From NCBI GenBank assembly GCA_964500525.1, contig CAZCOE010000075.1, forward strand, positions 1 through 14,234: a stretch of 14,234 nucleotides of DNA. The letters run 5' to 3'. The notes under the pieces were generated by a model that saw only the letters and a list, made by a program, of their open reading frames with translations, was not told the DNA's origin and did no database searches. The stretch comes from RGIG7378 sp964500525 (GTDB lineage: Bacteria; Bacillota; Clostridia; RGIG7378). The position numbers and the translations under genes are program-made. Position 1 is the first letter of the stretch; each line of letters opens with the position of its first letter. Shown in pieces: positions 1-7,665 of the stretch.

Positions 1-554
1 GTTATTACCCTAAGTACATTACTGAGCAGTATGACTCCACCATAATTGACGGTAAGAAAATGAAGGATATTTCATTTGGACTTGGTAATATAGCCGATAA
101 TGGATGCGGAGTAATTGCCGCATATAATGTCCTATTATCAAGAAGTTCCAGAGTGAAATTTGACAGTGTGAAAAACGGAATCATAGCGCTAGGGGGACTC
201 AATGCTTTGGGCTATTTAGGTGTTAATCCATGGGCGCTCACAAACTATATGAAAACAAAATTTTGGAAAGTCTATATAGCCGGTCCCATTACTTATTTAT
301 GGGGAATTAAAGCTGAATTATCTCAATCTGTCATTGTACTTTTTAAAAATCCTAATGGTTTATCTATGCATTACGTGGCGGGTATTGGAACTGGATCTTG
401 GCGTGTTGGCGGATCATTCATATTTTATAATACGTACATTGATGATATAGAAGGAAAAGAAATAACAATATGGAGATTTATTGATATATTAAAGTCGAAT
501 GGTTATACTCCAATGTACCTTATAGGCGTATATGGAAAGAAAGGCTGGTGGTAA
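1..554 (+). CDS. C39/papain-like cysteine peptidase domain protein, C-terminal part (5' end outside window)
   Basis: The frame is open from the left edge, and the residues before the first Met (base 60) look coding, so this is the C-terminal part of a longer protein rather than a gene starting at 60. The visible part has a Cys in a D-N-G-C-G context (codon 105-107) at the start of a predicted helix. About 88 codons later comes a His in S-M-H-Y-V-A-G (codon 369-371), then F-Y-N. This Cys-His-Asn order is what papain/C39-like peptidase folds use. The protein ends in G-W-W, 1 nt before the next start codon. The catalytic fold at the extreme C-terminus, followed at once by a small exported protein, resembles the tip of a polymorphic toxin with a downstream immunity gene, but the N-terminal part that would show this lies outside the window. 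Peptidase-like fold: moderate confidence. Toxin role: inference only. Confidence 0.6.
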   Translation, partial: YYPKYITEQYDSTIIDGKKMKDISFGLGNIADNGCGVIAAYNVLLSRSSRVKFDSVKNGIIALGGLNALGYLGVNPWALTNYMKTKFWKVYIAGPITYLWGIKAELSQSVIVLFKNPNGLSMHYVAGIGTGSWRVGGSFIFYNTYIDDIEGKEITIWRFIDILKSNGYTPMYLIGVYGKKGWW

Positions 555-555
555 T

Positions 556-984
556 ATGAAAAAAACAATAATAATTAGTTACCTCTTAGTAACGTTGATA
601 ACATTTTGCGGTTGTGTTTTCGCTACTGACTTCTACGGTGGGGAAAGACCATACGATTATGGTGAAGCGATATGGGTAAGTGAATCGCCTGAAGCGTGGT
701 TTTATGTCAACCCGCCCGGGGATAGATTCTCTATTTTCCTTAAAGGAGAGTTTGTTGTTGGTGATGAGACCATCAAATTCACTCTCAGTTTTGGCTATAG
801 TGCAACTGCATCTTTTACGGATGAAAAAGATCGAGATTTGTTAATGGGGACATGTAAATATGGTCCAGATAAATTAGTTATTACCGTTGACAAGGAAAAA
901 GACACGCTTTTTAATGGCAAATACGATACTATCACCTTTGTCAGAAAAGAAATCGTGGAATCAACGCCATCACCAACGCCTTAA
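556..984 (+). CDS. small exported protein of unknown function
   Basis: This 142-aa protein starts at ATG 556, one base after the upstream stop, with a weak GGTGG (547-551) as ribosome site. An in-frame ATG at 532 lies inside the upstream gene and would bury the signal sequence, so 556 is preferred. Residues 1-23 form a signal peptide: two lysines, a hydrophobic core, and V-F-A before T24, which fits signal peptidase I. Neither C18 nor C20 sits in a canonical lipobox, so a lipoprotein is less likely. The mature part is rich in aromatic and beta-forming residues (for example D-Y-G-E-A-I-W at 34-40 and F-N-G-K-Y-D-T-I-T-F at 119-128) and ends in a Pro/Ser/Thr tail. From memory, similar small exported proteins are common in gut Clostridia; this could not be verified. 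Its position suggests a partner or immunity factor of the upstream peptidase-like protein, which is inference. Confidence 0.6.
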   Translation: MKKTIIISYLLVTLITFCGCVFATDFYGGERPYDYGEAIWVSESPEAWFYVNPPGDRFSIFLKGEFVVGDETIKFTLSFGYSATASFTDEKDRDLLMGTCKYGPDKLVITVDKEKDTLFNGKYDTITFVRKEIVESTPSPTP

Positions 985-1034
985 GGGATTCAGTTTAAAG
1001 TTCAAAGTGAAAGGTCATGGTCCGCGGTCATAAA

Positions 1035-1177
1035 ATCAATCAAAGGATCATAGCCACCACAAGTTTACTGTTCACTTTCACTGGCTAACGCTTTGGGTTC
1101 TTAGGGCACAGCTTCATAGTTCGACCATGGGATCATAGGGACCAGAACTATTCACTATTCACTATTCACTCTTCACT
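1035..1177 (-). repeat. mosaic repeat cluster 1 (heptamer array, motif copies, partial module B)
   Basis: This fills the gene-free stretch between the exported protein and the pyr promoter. Bases 1150-1177 are four tandem heptamers (ATTCACT three times, then CTTCACT), which read AGTGAAT/AGTGAAG on the minus strand. Next to them at 1120-1149 is a copy of a recurring motif of about 30 bp, and a decayed second copy lies at 1035-1063 beside degenerate heptamers. Bases 1085-1108 match module B of the right-hand clusters at 22 of 24 positions. Bases 985-1034 hold no gene that I can see, only a short direct repeat of GGTCAT. The array ends 20 bp before the -35 box of the pyr promoter. Confidence 0.75.
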
Positions 1178-1196
1178 GGGTACTGCAAAGCTTCCC

Positions 1197-1224
1197 TTGA
1201 CTTTAATCCTCTCTGTAGTACAAT
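1197..1224 (+). promoter_or_regulatory. sigma-A promoter of the pyr operon
   Basis: TTGACT (1197-1202) and TACAAT (1219-1224) are separated by 16 bp, each one mismatch from consensus. Transcription would begin near 1231, giving a leader of about 195 nt before pyrC. The promoter lies directly downstream of repeat cluster 1. Confidence 0.75.
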
Positions 1225-1284
1225 AACAGCAGTCTTTAAGGGCGGTACAGCGATACCGACAAGGCGCAGTTGGACAGACTTGAG

Positions 1285-1401
1285 ATGCGGGGCATCGCCC
1301 GGCACACATTCACATGTTTTCCTGAGAGTCTTGCGGTTTCGCAGGACTCTTTTTTGATTCTCAGGGTTCTGTGGGTTGTCTCCCGGAGACTAATAGTATA
1401 A
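1285..1401 (+). other. possible 38-codon leader peptide spanning the attenuator
   Basis: An ATG at 1285 opens a frame that reads through the whole terminator hairpin and stops with TAA at 1399-1401, 24 nt before pyrC. This geometry resembles the pyrBI leader peptide of enteric bacteria, where coupled translation controls attenuation. However, the start has no clear Shine-Dalgarno sequence and an open frame of this length can occur by chance, so the call is weak. Confidence 0.2.
1325..1355 (+). terminator. intrinsic terminator in the pyr leader (attenuator)
   Basis: An 11-bp stem (1325-1335 with 1340-1350, one T-G wobble) has a GTTT loop and is followed by a run of six T (1350-1355). It lies between the promoter and pyrC, so it must be conditional. 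An alternative outer pairing, CCTGAGA (1321-1327) with TCTCAGG (1359-1365), competes with the base of the stem. Upstream the leader has small hairpins at 1243-1258 (CGGTA/TACCG) and two mutually exclusive ones at 1284-1300 (GATGC/GCATC versus GGGC/GCCC). No antiterminator of convincing length was found by eye. Confidence 0.8.
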
Positions 1402-1402
1402 T
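1376..1402 (+). promoter_or_regulatory. possible second pyr promoter with an embedded palindrome
   Basis: A perfect TATAAT (1397-1402) lies 15 bp after TTGTCT (1376-1381), downstream of the attenuator. The spacer contains a perfect 6-1-6 palindrome, GTCTCC-C-GGAGAC (1378-1390), which could be an operator. The spacing is short and the -35 box imperfect, so promoter activity is uncertain. If real, it would give attenuator-independent transcription. Confidence 0.35.
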
Positions 1403-1425
1403 ATGATTCTCAACAGGAGATACAT

Positions 1426-2688
1426 ATGAAGCAAGCGTTGTACAGCCTCAGAGATTACACAGGACATCAGGGTTCCCGGGCATCAGTGTTTGTTGTTGAC
1501 GGAATAGCCAAGCGGGTTCCGGATCCAACAGCAATTTCCGGGGATTATAGACGTTACAATTTAATTGATGGAGTAGTTTTACCCGGTTTGGCAGATGTTC
1601 ACGTGCACCTGCGGGAGCCGGGTTTTTCTTATAAAGAGGACATGGAGACCGGAACTCTGGCCGGAGCCCATGGAGGATATACTGACCTGTGCGCTATGCC
1701 CAACCTGAGGCCGGTGCCGGACAGCGTCACCCATCTGCAGGTTCAGCAAAATGAGATTGACAGCCATGCGGCCATCCATGTGCATCCCTATGGAGCTATT
1801 ACAGTGGGACAGCAGGGCCTGGAACTGGCAGACCTGGAGGGAATGGCAGCTCAGGTTATAGCCTTTTCTGACGATGGCAGAGGAGTTCAGGACCGGGAGA
1901 TAATGCGCCAGGCCATGATGAAGGCCAAGGCCCTGGGCAAATTGATTGCAGCCCACTGTGAGGATAATTCCCTGCTCCGGGGCGGATATATCCACGATGG
2001 AGAATATGCCGGGAGACACGGCCACAGAGGCATATGCAGCCAGAGCGAATGGGGACCCATTGCCAGAGATCTGGAATTGGTGAGGGAGACAGGCTGCAGC
2101 TACCACGTATGCCACGTTTCCTGCAAGGAAAGCGTGGAACTGATCCGCAAAGCCAAGGCGGAGGGATTGGATGTGTCCTGCGAGACAGCGCCCCACTATT
2201 TGGTATTCAGCGACATGGACCTGCAGGAGGATGGACGGTTCAAGATGAACCCGCCAATTCGCAGTGAGGAGGACCGTGAGGCATTGATCGCAGGCATTGT
2301 GGACGGCACCATCGACATGGTTGCCACAGACCATGCACCCCACAGCGTTGAGGAAAAGAGCCGGGGTCTGGCGGGCAGCCTTAACGGCATCGTAGGCCTG
2401 GAGACGGCCTTCCCGGTGCTGTATACCAAGCTGGTTCGCCAGGGAATTATAACCCTGGACAAACTGGTGGAGCTGATGGCCACAGCCCCCAGACGCAGGT
2501 TCGGAATACCCACCGGGCCTGAGGACTATACGGTGTTTGACCTGGGATGCCAATATACCATCGATTCAGAGGATTTCTTCTCCAAAGGGCGCAGCACCCC
2601 CTTTGAGGGATTCAGTGTTTATGGAAGGTGCGCAATGACAGTTTGTGGAGGTTTAGCAGTATGGCAAGAGCTTACGACAGAGTCCTGA
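1426..2688 (+). CDS. pyrC: dihydroorotase, class I
   Basis: This 420-aa zinc amidohydrolase cyclises N-carbamoyl-aspartate to dihydroorotate, the third step of UMP synthesis. The start is fixed by AGGAGA at 1415-1420, 5 nt before ATG. All family metal ligands are visible: H59 and H61 in D-V-H-V-H-L-R-E-P-G, D149/D150 in F-S-D-D-G, H177 in A-A-H-C-E-D, H230 in Y-H-V-C-H, and D302 in A-T-D-H-A-P-H. The length is normal for the bacterial class I (PyrC/AllB-like) type, and the surrounding operon decides for dihydroorotase over allantoinase or hydantoinase. It is the first gene of the operon. Its last 28 nt overlap carA, so the two are probably translationally coupled. The active site shows no defect. 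Confidence 0.96.
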   Translation: MKQALYSLRDYTGHQGSRASVFVVDGIAKRVPDPTAISGDYRRYNLIDGVVLPGLADVHVHLREPGFSYKEDMETGTLAGAHGGYTDLCAMPNLRPVPDSVTHLQVQQNEIDSHAAIHVHPYGAITVGQQGLELADLEGMAAQVIAFSDDGRGVQDREIMRQAMMKAKALGKLIAAHCEDNSLLRGGYIHDGEYAGRHGHRGICSQSEWGPIARDLELVRETGCSYHVCHVSCKESVELIRKAKAEGLDVSCETAPHYLVFSDMDLQEDGRFKMNPPIRSEEDREALIAGIVDGTIDMVATDHAPHSVEEKSRGLAGSLNGIVGLETAFPVLYTKLVRQGIITLDKLVELMATAPRRRFGIPTGPEDYTVFDLGCQYTIDSEDFFSKGRSTPFEGFSVYGRCAMTVCGGLAVWQELTTES

Positions 2689-3746
2689 TTTTGGAAGACG
2701 GACACAGATACCCGGGCTACGGCTTTGGCAGCAGGGACACCAGGGTTTTTGAACTGGTCTTCAACACAGCCATGGCGGGATATCAGGAAATGATTTCCGA
2801 CCCGGGATACATGGATCAGGCAGTGGTTATGACATATCCCCTTATCGGCAACTACGGAATCACCGATGAGGATTACGAGACAAGGTTCCCCACCATCAGC
2901 GGGTTGGTGGTCAGCGAGTACAACGACATTCCCTCTAACTTCCGCTGCACCCAGACCCTTTCCGAGATTATGTGCGACTACAATATTCCCGGCATTGAGG
3001 GGCTGGACACCAGAGAACTCACCAGACATATCAGGGACAACGGCACATGCAGAGCAGTTATTGCGGATATTAGCATGACTACTCAGGAGGGTCAGGAACT
3101 GATCGCATCCACCCCTGTGCTCCACGACACAGTCAGCAGAGTCAGCTGCCGGAAAAAGTGGCACTCCAGAATACCCAACCACAAGTACAACCTGGTGGCA
3201 GTTGACTGCGGCATCAAGCTGGGCGTGGTCCGGATATTTAACTCCCTGGGCTGCAACGTTACAGTAGTGCCCTACAATACCACCGCACAGGAAATTTTAT
3301 CCTTGAAGCCCAGCGGTGTGGTTATTTCTGACGGTCCTGGAGACCCTAAGGATATCAGCTGCGTTATAGACATGATTAAGGAACTCCGGGGCAAGACTCC
3401 CATTCTGGGCATCGGCATGGGCCTTCAGCTGGTGGGATTGGCCTACGGAGGACAGGTCACCAAGCTCGGCGCAGGACACAGAGGTGTGAACTATCCCGTT
3501 AAGAACCTGCAAAACGGCAAGGTCTTCATTACATCCCAGGACCACGGCTATGCCCTGGATGCAGCCACTCTGAAGGGAACAGGCCTGGAGGTAACCCATG
3601 TGAACATATTGGATAACACAGTGGAGGGAGTAGCAGCCCCTGCCGACAGATTGGTCGCAGTACAGTATCGCCCCGAGGGAGCCCCCGGTCCCCAGGACAG
3701 GGAACTGCTGGACAACTTTATTAAGACTATGGGGGAGGGTAAATAA
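2661..3746 (+). CDS. carA: carbamoyl-phosphate synthase small subunit with a degenerate glutaminase active site
   Basis: This 361-aa protein has the CarA N-terminal domain (about 1-150, with G-L-D-T-R-E-L-T-R-H-I-R-D-N-G-T) and a class I glutamine amidotransferase domain (about 170-355). The start at 2661 is chosen because GGAGGT (2647-2652) lies 8 nt upstream. An in-frame ATG at 2628 would add 11 residues and has no such site. In active CarA the nucleophile elbow reads G-I-C-L-G-H-Q; here it is G-I-G-M-G-L-Q, with Gly252 (codon 3414-3416) in place of Cys. The catalytic His is Arg337 (codon 3669-3671) in Q-Y-R-P-E, while Glu339 remains. Two other conserved positions read S-D-G-P-G-D-P instead of S-N-G-P and S-Q-D-H-G instead of S-Q-N-H-G. 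The frame is intact and the fold is kept, so this looks like a structural subunit that cannot hydrolyse glutamine, not a pseudogene. Confidence 0.95.
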   Translation: MARAYDRVLILEDGHRYPGYGFGSRDTRVFELVFNTAMAGYQEMISDPGYMDQAVVMTYPLIGNYGITDEDYETRFPTISGLVVSEYNDIPSNFRCTQTLSEIMCDYNIPGIEGLDTRELTRHIRDNGTCRAVIADISMTTQEGQELIASTPVLHDTVSRVSCRKKWHSRIPNHKYNLVAVDCGIKLGVVRIFNSLGCNVTVVPYNTTAQEILSLKPSGVVISDGPGDPKDISCVIDMIKELRGKTPILGIGMGLQLVGLAYGGQVTKLGAGHRGVNYPVKNLQNGKVFITSQDHGYALDAATLKGTGLEVTHVNILDNTVEGVAAPADRLVAVQYRPEGAPGPQDRELLDNFIKTMGEGK

Positions 3747-6700
3747 ATGCCTAAGAGAACAGATATCCACAAGATAATGGTTATTGGCTCCGGCCCAATC
3801 GTAATCGGCCAGGCCGCAGAGTTTGACTATGCAGGAACACAGGCCTGCCTGGCTCTCAGAGAAGAGGGCTACGAGGTGGTATTGGTAAACTCCAACCCCG
3901 CCACAATCATGACCGACAAGACAATTGCCGACAAAATATATATGGAGCCACTGACCCTGGAGTACGTGGCAAAAATTATCAGATACGAGAGACCTGACGC
4001 CATTGTCCCCGGCATCGGAGGCCAGACAGGTCTGAACCTGGCCATGCAATTGGAGCGCAAGGGCATCCTCAGAGAATGCCAGGTAGAGCTGCTGGGCACT
4101 CCCAGCGAGAGCATTGAGAAGGCCGAGGACCGCCAGCTGTTCAAGGATATGTGCCAGTCCATCGGTGAGCCTATTCTGCCCTCAATGACAGCAAACAGCA
4201 TGGAGGAGGGACTGGCTGCAGCTCAGGAGATTGGCTACCCGGTAGTTCTGCGCCCTGCATTTACCCTGGGAGGCACCGGCGGCGGATTTGCCGACAATGA
4301 GGAGGAGTTCAGAGAGTTGATGAAGATCGCCCTCCAGATATCCCCTGTGCACCAGGTGCTGGTAGAGAAGAGCATCAAGGGCTTCAAAGAAATCGAGTAT
4401 GAGGTAATGCGGGACGGCAACGACACCGCAATTGCCATTTGCAATATGGAGAACGTGGACCCGGTAGGCATTCATACCGGCGACTCCATCGTGGTAGCTC
4501 CCTGCCAGACCCTGACCAACAAGGAGGCAGGCCTGCTGCGGGACAGCGCACTTAAGATTATTCGGGAGCTGAAAATCGAGGGAGGCTGCAACGTTCAGTT
4601 TGCACTGGATCCCCAATCCTTTGACTACTATCTCATCGAGGTTAATCCCAGAGTTTCCCGCTCCTCCGCTCTGGCTTCCAAGGCCAGCGGCTACCCCATC
4701 GCCAGGGTTACTGCCAAGATTGCTGTGGGCATGACTCTGGACGAGATCCGGATTTCACATATACCTGCCAGCTTTGAGCCTGCCTTGGACTACATTGTTA
4801 CCAAGATGCCCCGGTTCCCCTTTGACAAGTTCACCGATGCAAACAACAGCCTGTCTACCCAGATGAAGGCCACCGGCGAGTGCATGAGCATCGGCAGAAA
4901 CTTCGAGGAGAGCCTGCTCAAGGCCATCCGCTCCCTGGAGATCGGCGTATACCATATGCATATGAAGAAGTTCGACACCATGTCCACAGAGGATATGATG
5001 GAGTACATCAAGAATGCCACAGACGACAGAATCTACGCCATGGCAGAGCTGCTCAGGAGAGACGTGAGCCCGGAGGACATTTCCGAGGCAACCATGATCG
5101 ACATGTGGTTTGTGGTCAAGCTGCGCCACATTATCGAGCTGGAGAGATCCGGAGCCGCCCATCCGGGAGACCTGGACACATTGCGGGAATTGAAGCAGTA
5201 TGGCTTCTGCGACAGGGCCATCGGGGACCTGTGGAACATGACAGAGCTGGAGGTCTACAACCTGCGCAATGAGAACAATATCCGCCCCTGCTACAAGACC
5301 ATCGACACCTGCGCTGCTGAGTTTAAGTCATACATCCCCTACTTCTATTCCACATATGCAGGTGAGAACGAGAGCGTAGTTTCCGACAGGAAGAAGATTA
5401 TCGTCCTTGGCTCCGGCCCCATTCGTATTGGGCAGGGTGTGGAGTTCGACTTCTCCACGGTACATGCTGTCATGACCATCAAGCAGCACGGCTACGAGGC
5501 CATCATTATCAACAACAACCCGGAGACGGTATCCACCGACTACACCTGCTCGGATAAGCTTTACTTTGAGCCTCTGACTGCAGAGGATGTTATGAACATC
5601 GTAGAGTTGGAGAAGCCTCTGGGAATTATCGCATCTCTTGGAGGCCAGACTGCCATTAACCTGGCAGAGCCCCTTATGAAGCGGGGAGTAAAAATAATCG
5701 GTACAGACTGTGACGCCATCGAGCGGGCAGAGAACAGAGACTCCTTTGAGAAGGTGCTCTACGAGCTGAATATTCCCCAGCCCAAGGGAAAAGCTGTTAC
5801 CAAGATTGAGGACGGTGTTGCGGCAGCAGCGGAGATTGGATATCCGGTATTGGTCAGACCTTCCTTCGTTCTGGGAGGCAGAGCCATGCAGATCGTTGCC
5901 AACGAAACCCAGCTGCGGCACTACCTGCAGACAGCTGTGGAAATCGACGCGGACAAGCCTGTACTTGTGGACAAGTACATCAAGGGCAAGGAGGTAGAGG
6001 TGGATGCGGTGTGCGACGGCACAGACGTATTTGTGCCTGGAATTATGGAATTGGTAGAGCGCACCGGCGTTCACTCCGGCGACTCCATCAGCGTATATCC
6101 CTCCTTCAGCATCAGCCAAAAGGTGAAGGATACCATCCTGGACTATACCAAGAGATTGGGCCTGGGCATCGGCATTGTGGGCCTATACAACATCCAGTTC
6201 ATCGTGGACAAGGCGGAAAACGTATACGTTATCGAGATTAACCCCCGTTCCTCCAGAACGGTTCCCTTCCTGTCCAAGTCCACAGGATATTGCCTGGCAG
6301 ATATCGGAACACTGGCCATTCTGGGAGTTTCCCTCAAGGACCAGGGCATTACGGAGATCTACCCCCGAGAGAAGGACCGCTGGTACATAAAGGTGCCTGC
6401 ATTCTCCTTTGCCAAGCTGCGGGGATTAGATGCATACCTGTCACCTGAGATGAAGTCCACCGGCGAGGCCATCGGCTACGACAAGACCATGACCCGTGCA
6501 CTGTACAAGGCTCTCCAGGCCTCAGGAATGCAGGTTTCCAACTACGGAACCGTATTCGCAACCATTGCCGACGCAGACAAGGAGGAGGCACTGCCCCTTA
6601 TTCGCAGGTTCTACAATCTGGGATTCAACATCGAGGCTACATACGGCACGGCTAAGTTCCTCAGAGAGCACGGAATTCGCACCAGGGCCAAGAAGAAGCT

Positions 6701-6926
6701 CAGCGAACAAAGTGATGAGATACTTAAATCAATTCGCCAGGGGTATGTAAACTATGTAATCAACACCAGAGACTACAGCGCCCAGGCCGGCGGCATCAAC
6801 GACGGCCAACAGATCAGACAGTGCGCCGTGGAAAATGGAGTAACCGTTTTCACAGCACTGGACACTGTAAGGGTACTGCTGGACGTTCTGGAAGAGATAA
6901 CCATGGAAGTTTCAACCATAATGTGA
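3747..6926 (+). CDS. carB: carbamoyl-phosphate synthase large subunit
   Basis: This 1059-aa subunit makes carbamoyl phosphate from bicarbonate, ammonia and two ATP. The start directly abuts the carA stop (TAA then ATG), with GGGGGAGGG just upstream. Both homologous ATP-grasp halves are present. The first has N-S-N-P-A-T-I-M-T-D (48-57), R-P-A-F-T-L-G-G-T-G-G-G (169-180) and N-P-R-V-S-R-S-S. The second begins near residue 547 with G-S-G-P-I-R-I-G-Q-G, then N-N-N-P-E-T-V-S-T-D-Y, R-P-S-F-V-L-G-G-R-A-M near 702, and E-I-N-P-R-S-S-R-T-V-P-F. A C-terminal MGS-like allosteric domain (about 934-1059) contains Y-G-T-A-K-F-L. Length and motifs are normal, in contrast to the changed partner CarA, which suggests that the synthetase stays active with free ammonia. 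Confidence 0.97.
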   Translation: MPKRTDIHKIMVIGSGPIVIGQAAEFDYAGTQACLALREEGYEVVLVNSNPATIMTDKTIADKIYMEPLTLEYVAKIIRYERPDAIVPGIGGQTGLNLAMQLERKGILRECQVELLGTPSESIEKAEDRQLFKDMCQSIGEPILPSMTANSMEEGLAAAQEIGYPVVLRPAFTLGGTGGGFADNEEEFRELMKIALQISPVHQVLVEKSIKGFKEIEYEVMRDGNDTAIAICNMENVDPVGIHTGDSIVVAPCQTLTNKEAGLLRDSALKIIRELKIEGGCNVQFALDPQSFDYYLIEVNPRVSRSSALASKASGYPIARVTAKIAVGMTLDEIRISHIPASFEPALDYIVTKMPRFPFDKFTDANNSLSTQMKATGECMSIGRNFEESLLKAIRSLEIGVYHMHMKKFDTMSTEDMMEYIKNATDDRIYAMAELLRRDVSPEDISEATMIDMWFVVKLRHIIELERSGAAHPGDLDTLRELKQYGFCDRAIGDLWNMTELEVYNLRNENNIRPCYKTIDTCAAEFKSYIPYFYSTYAGENESVVSDRKKIIVLGSGPIRIGQGVEFDFSTVHAVMTIKQHGYEAIIINNNPETVSTDYTCSDKLYFEPLTAEDVMNIVELEKPLGIIASLGGQTAINLAEPLMKRGVKIIGTDCDAIERAENRDSFEKVLYELNIPQPKGKAVTKIEDGVAAAAEIGYPVLVRPSFVLGGRAMQIVANETQLRHYLQTAVEIDADKPVLVDKYIKGKEVEVDAVCDGTDVFVPGIMELVERTGVHSGDSISVYPSFSISQKVKDTILDYTKRLGLGIGIVGLYNIQFIVDKAENVYVIEINPRSSRTVPFLSKSTGYCLADIGTLAILGVSLKDQGITEIYPREKDRWYIKVPAFSFAKLRGLDAYLSPEMKSTGEAIGYDKTMTRALYKALQASGMQVSNYGTVFATIADADKEEALPLIRRFYNLGFNIEATYGTAKFLREHGIRTRAKKKLSEQSDEILKSIRQGYVNYVINTRDYSAQAGGINDGQQIRQCAVENGVTVFTALDTVRVLLDVLEEITMEVSTIM

Positions 6927-6933
6927 GGTTAAG

Positions 6934-7665
6934 ATGAAACAGGGAATATTTACAATTGTACAGAATGAACTGTTGGCTCCATCCGTATATCGTATGGTGC
7001 TGCAGGGGGACACCACAGGATTTACAGCTCCGGGACAGTTTGCGGACATCCGCATCCCCGGCCTGTATCTCAGGCGCCCCATCTCTCTGTGCGATGTGGT
7101 GGATGACAAGCTGACATTTATCTACAAGGTGGTGGGCACAGGCACAGACGCCATGTCCGCTATGGTTCCCGGACAGGAGCTGGACCTGCTGACAGGCTTG
7201 GGCAATGGCTTTGACATGAGCCGCAGCGGAGACGAGCCGGTATTGATCGGCGGCGGCGTAGGCGTTCCGCCTATGTACTATCTGGCCAAGGAACTCATAG
7301 CCCGGGGCCGTCAGGTGTCAGTGATTCTGGGTTTTAACACTGCAGAGGAGGTCTTCTATGACCGGGAGTTTGCAGACCTGGGAGCTAAGGTCACCATTAC
7401 CACAGTAGATGGTTCTCTGGGTACCAAGGGCTATGTAACAGACGCCCTCAGGGATATGGACTACAGCTTCTTCTATGCCTGCGGCCCCATGCCCATGTTC
7501 CGTGCCATTGAGGCAACAGCCGGCACCGACGGACAGTACAGCTTTGAACAGCGCATGGGCTGCGGCTTCGGAGCCTGCATGGGGTGCTCTATGGAGACCA
7601 GACGCGGCCCCAAGAGAGTATGCAAAGAGGGCCCCGTTATGGATAGGGAGGAAATCATATGGTAG
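6934..7665 (+). CDS. pyrK: dihydroorotate dehydrogenase electron-transfer subunit
   Basis: This 243-aa iron-sulfur flavoprotein passes electrons from the PyrD FMN to NAD+ in type 1B dihydroorotate dehydrogenase. The FAD-binding sequence L-R-R-P-I-S-L is at 46-52, and the nucleotide-binding loop I-G-G-G-V-G-V-P-P at 105-113. Near the C-terminus C210, C215, C218 and C230 (C-x4-C-x2-C-x11-C) bind a 2Fe-2S cluster. A TGAGG that overlaps the carB stop serves as ribosome site 5 nt before ATG. The gene overlaps pyrD by 7 nt, as expected for two subunits made in equal amounts. Length is close to that of known PyrK proteins. Confidence 0.95.
   Translation: MKQGIFTIVQNELLAPSVYRMVLQGDTTGFTAPGQFADIRIPGLYLRRPISLCDVVDDKLTFIYKVVGTGTDAMSAMVPGQELDLLTGLGNGFDMSRSGDEPVLIGGGVGVPPMYYLAKELIARGRQVSVILGFNTAEEVFYDREFADLGAKVTITTVDGSLGTKGYVTDALRDMDYSFFYACGPMPMFRAIEATAGTDGQYSFEQRMGCGFGACMGCSMETRRGPKRVCKEGPVMDREEIIW

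Noticed and set aside
556..616. Lipoprotein signal in the small exported protein
   Set aside because: Neither C18 nor C20 has a proper lipobox (Phe at -1 or -3), while V-F-A before T24 fits signal peptidase I better.
1318..1333. Possible PyrR-binding loop (TCCTGAGAG resembles the consensus TCCNGNGAG)
   Set aside because: The bases on either side cannot pair to form the stem required by the PyrR loop, and the sequence is already the 5' side of the terminator. The match is probably chance.
1579..2553. Antisense open frame of 324 codons opposite pyrC
   Set aside because: It lies fully within a well-supported pyrC with all metal ligands, has no ribosome site, and its translation resembles no protein. 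It is a shadow of codon use on the other strand.
2628..2660. Earlier start for carA
   Set aside because: ATG 2628 is in frame, but the GGAGGT site fits ATG 2661, where the family's usual N-terminus begins.
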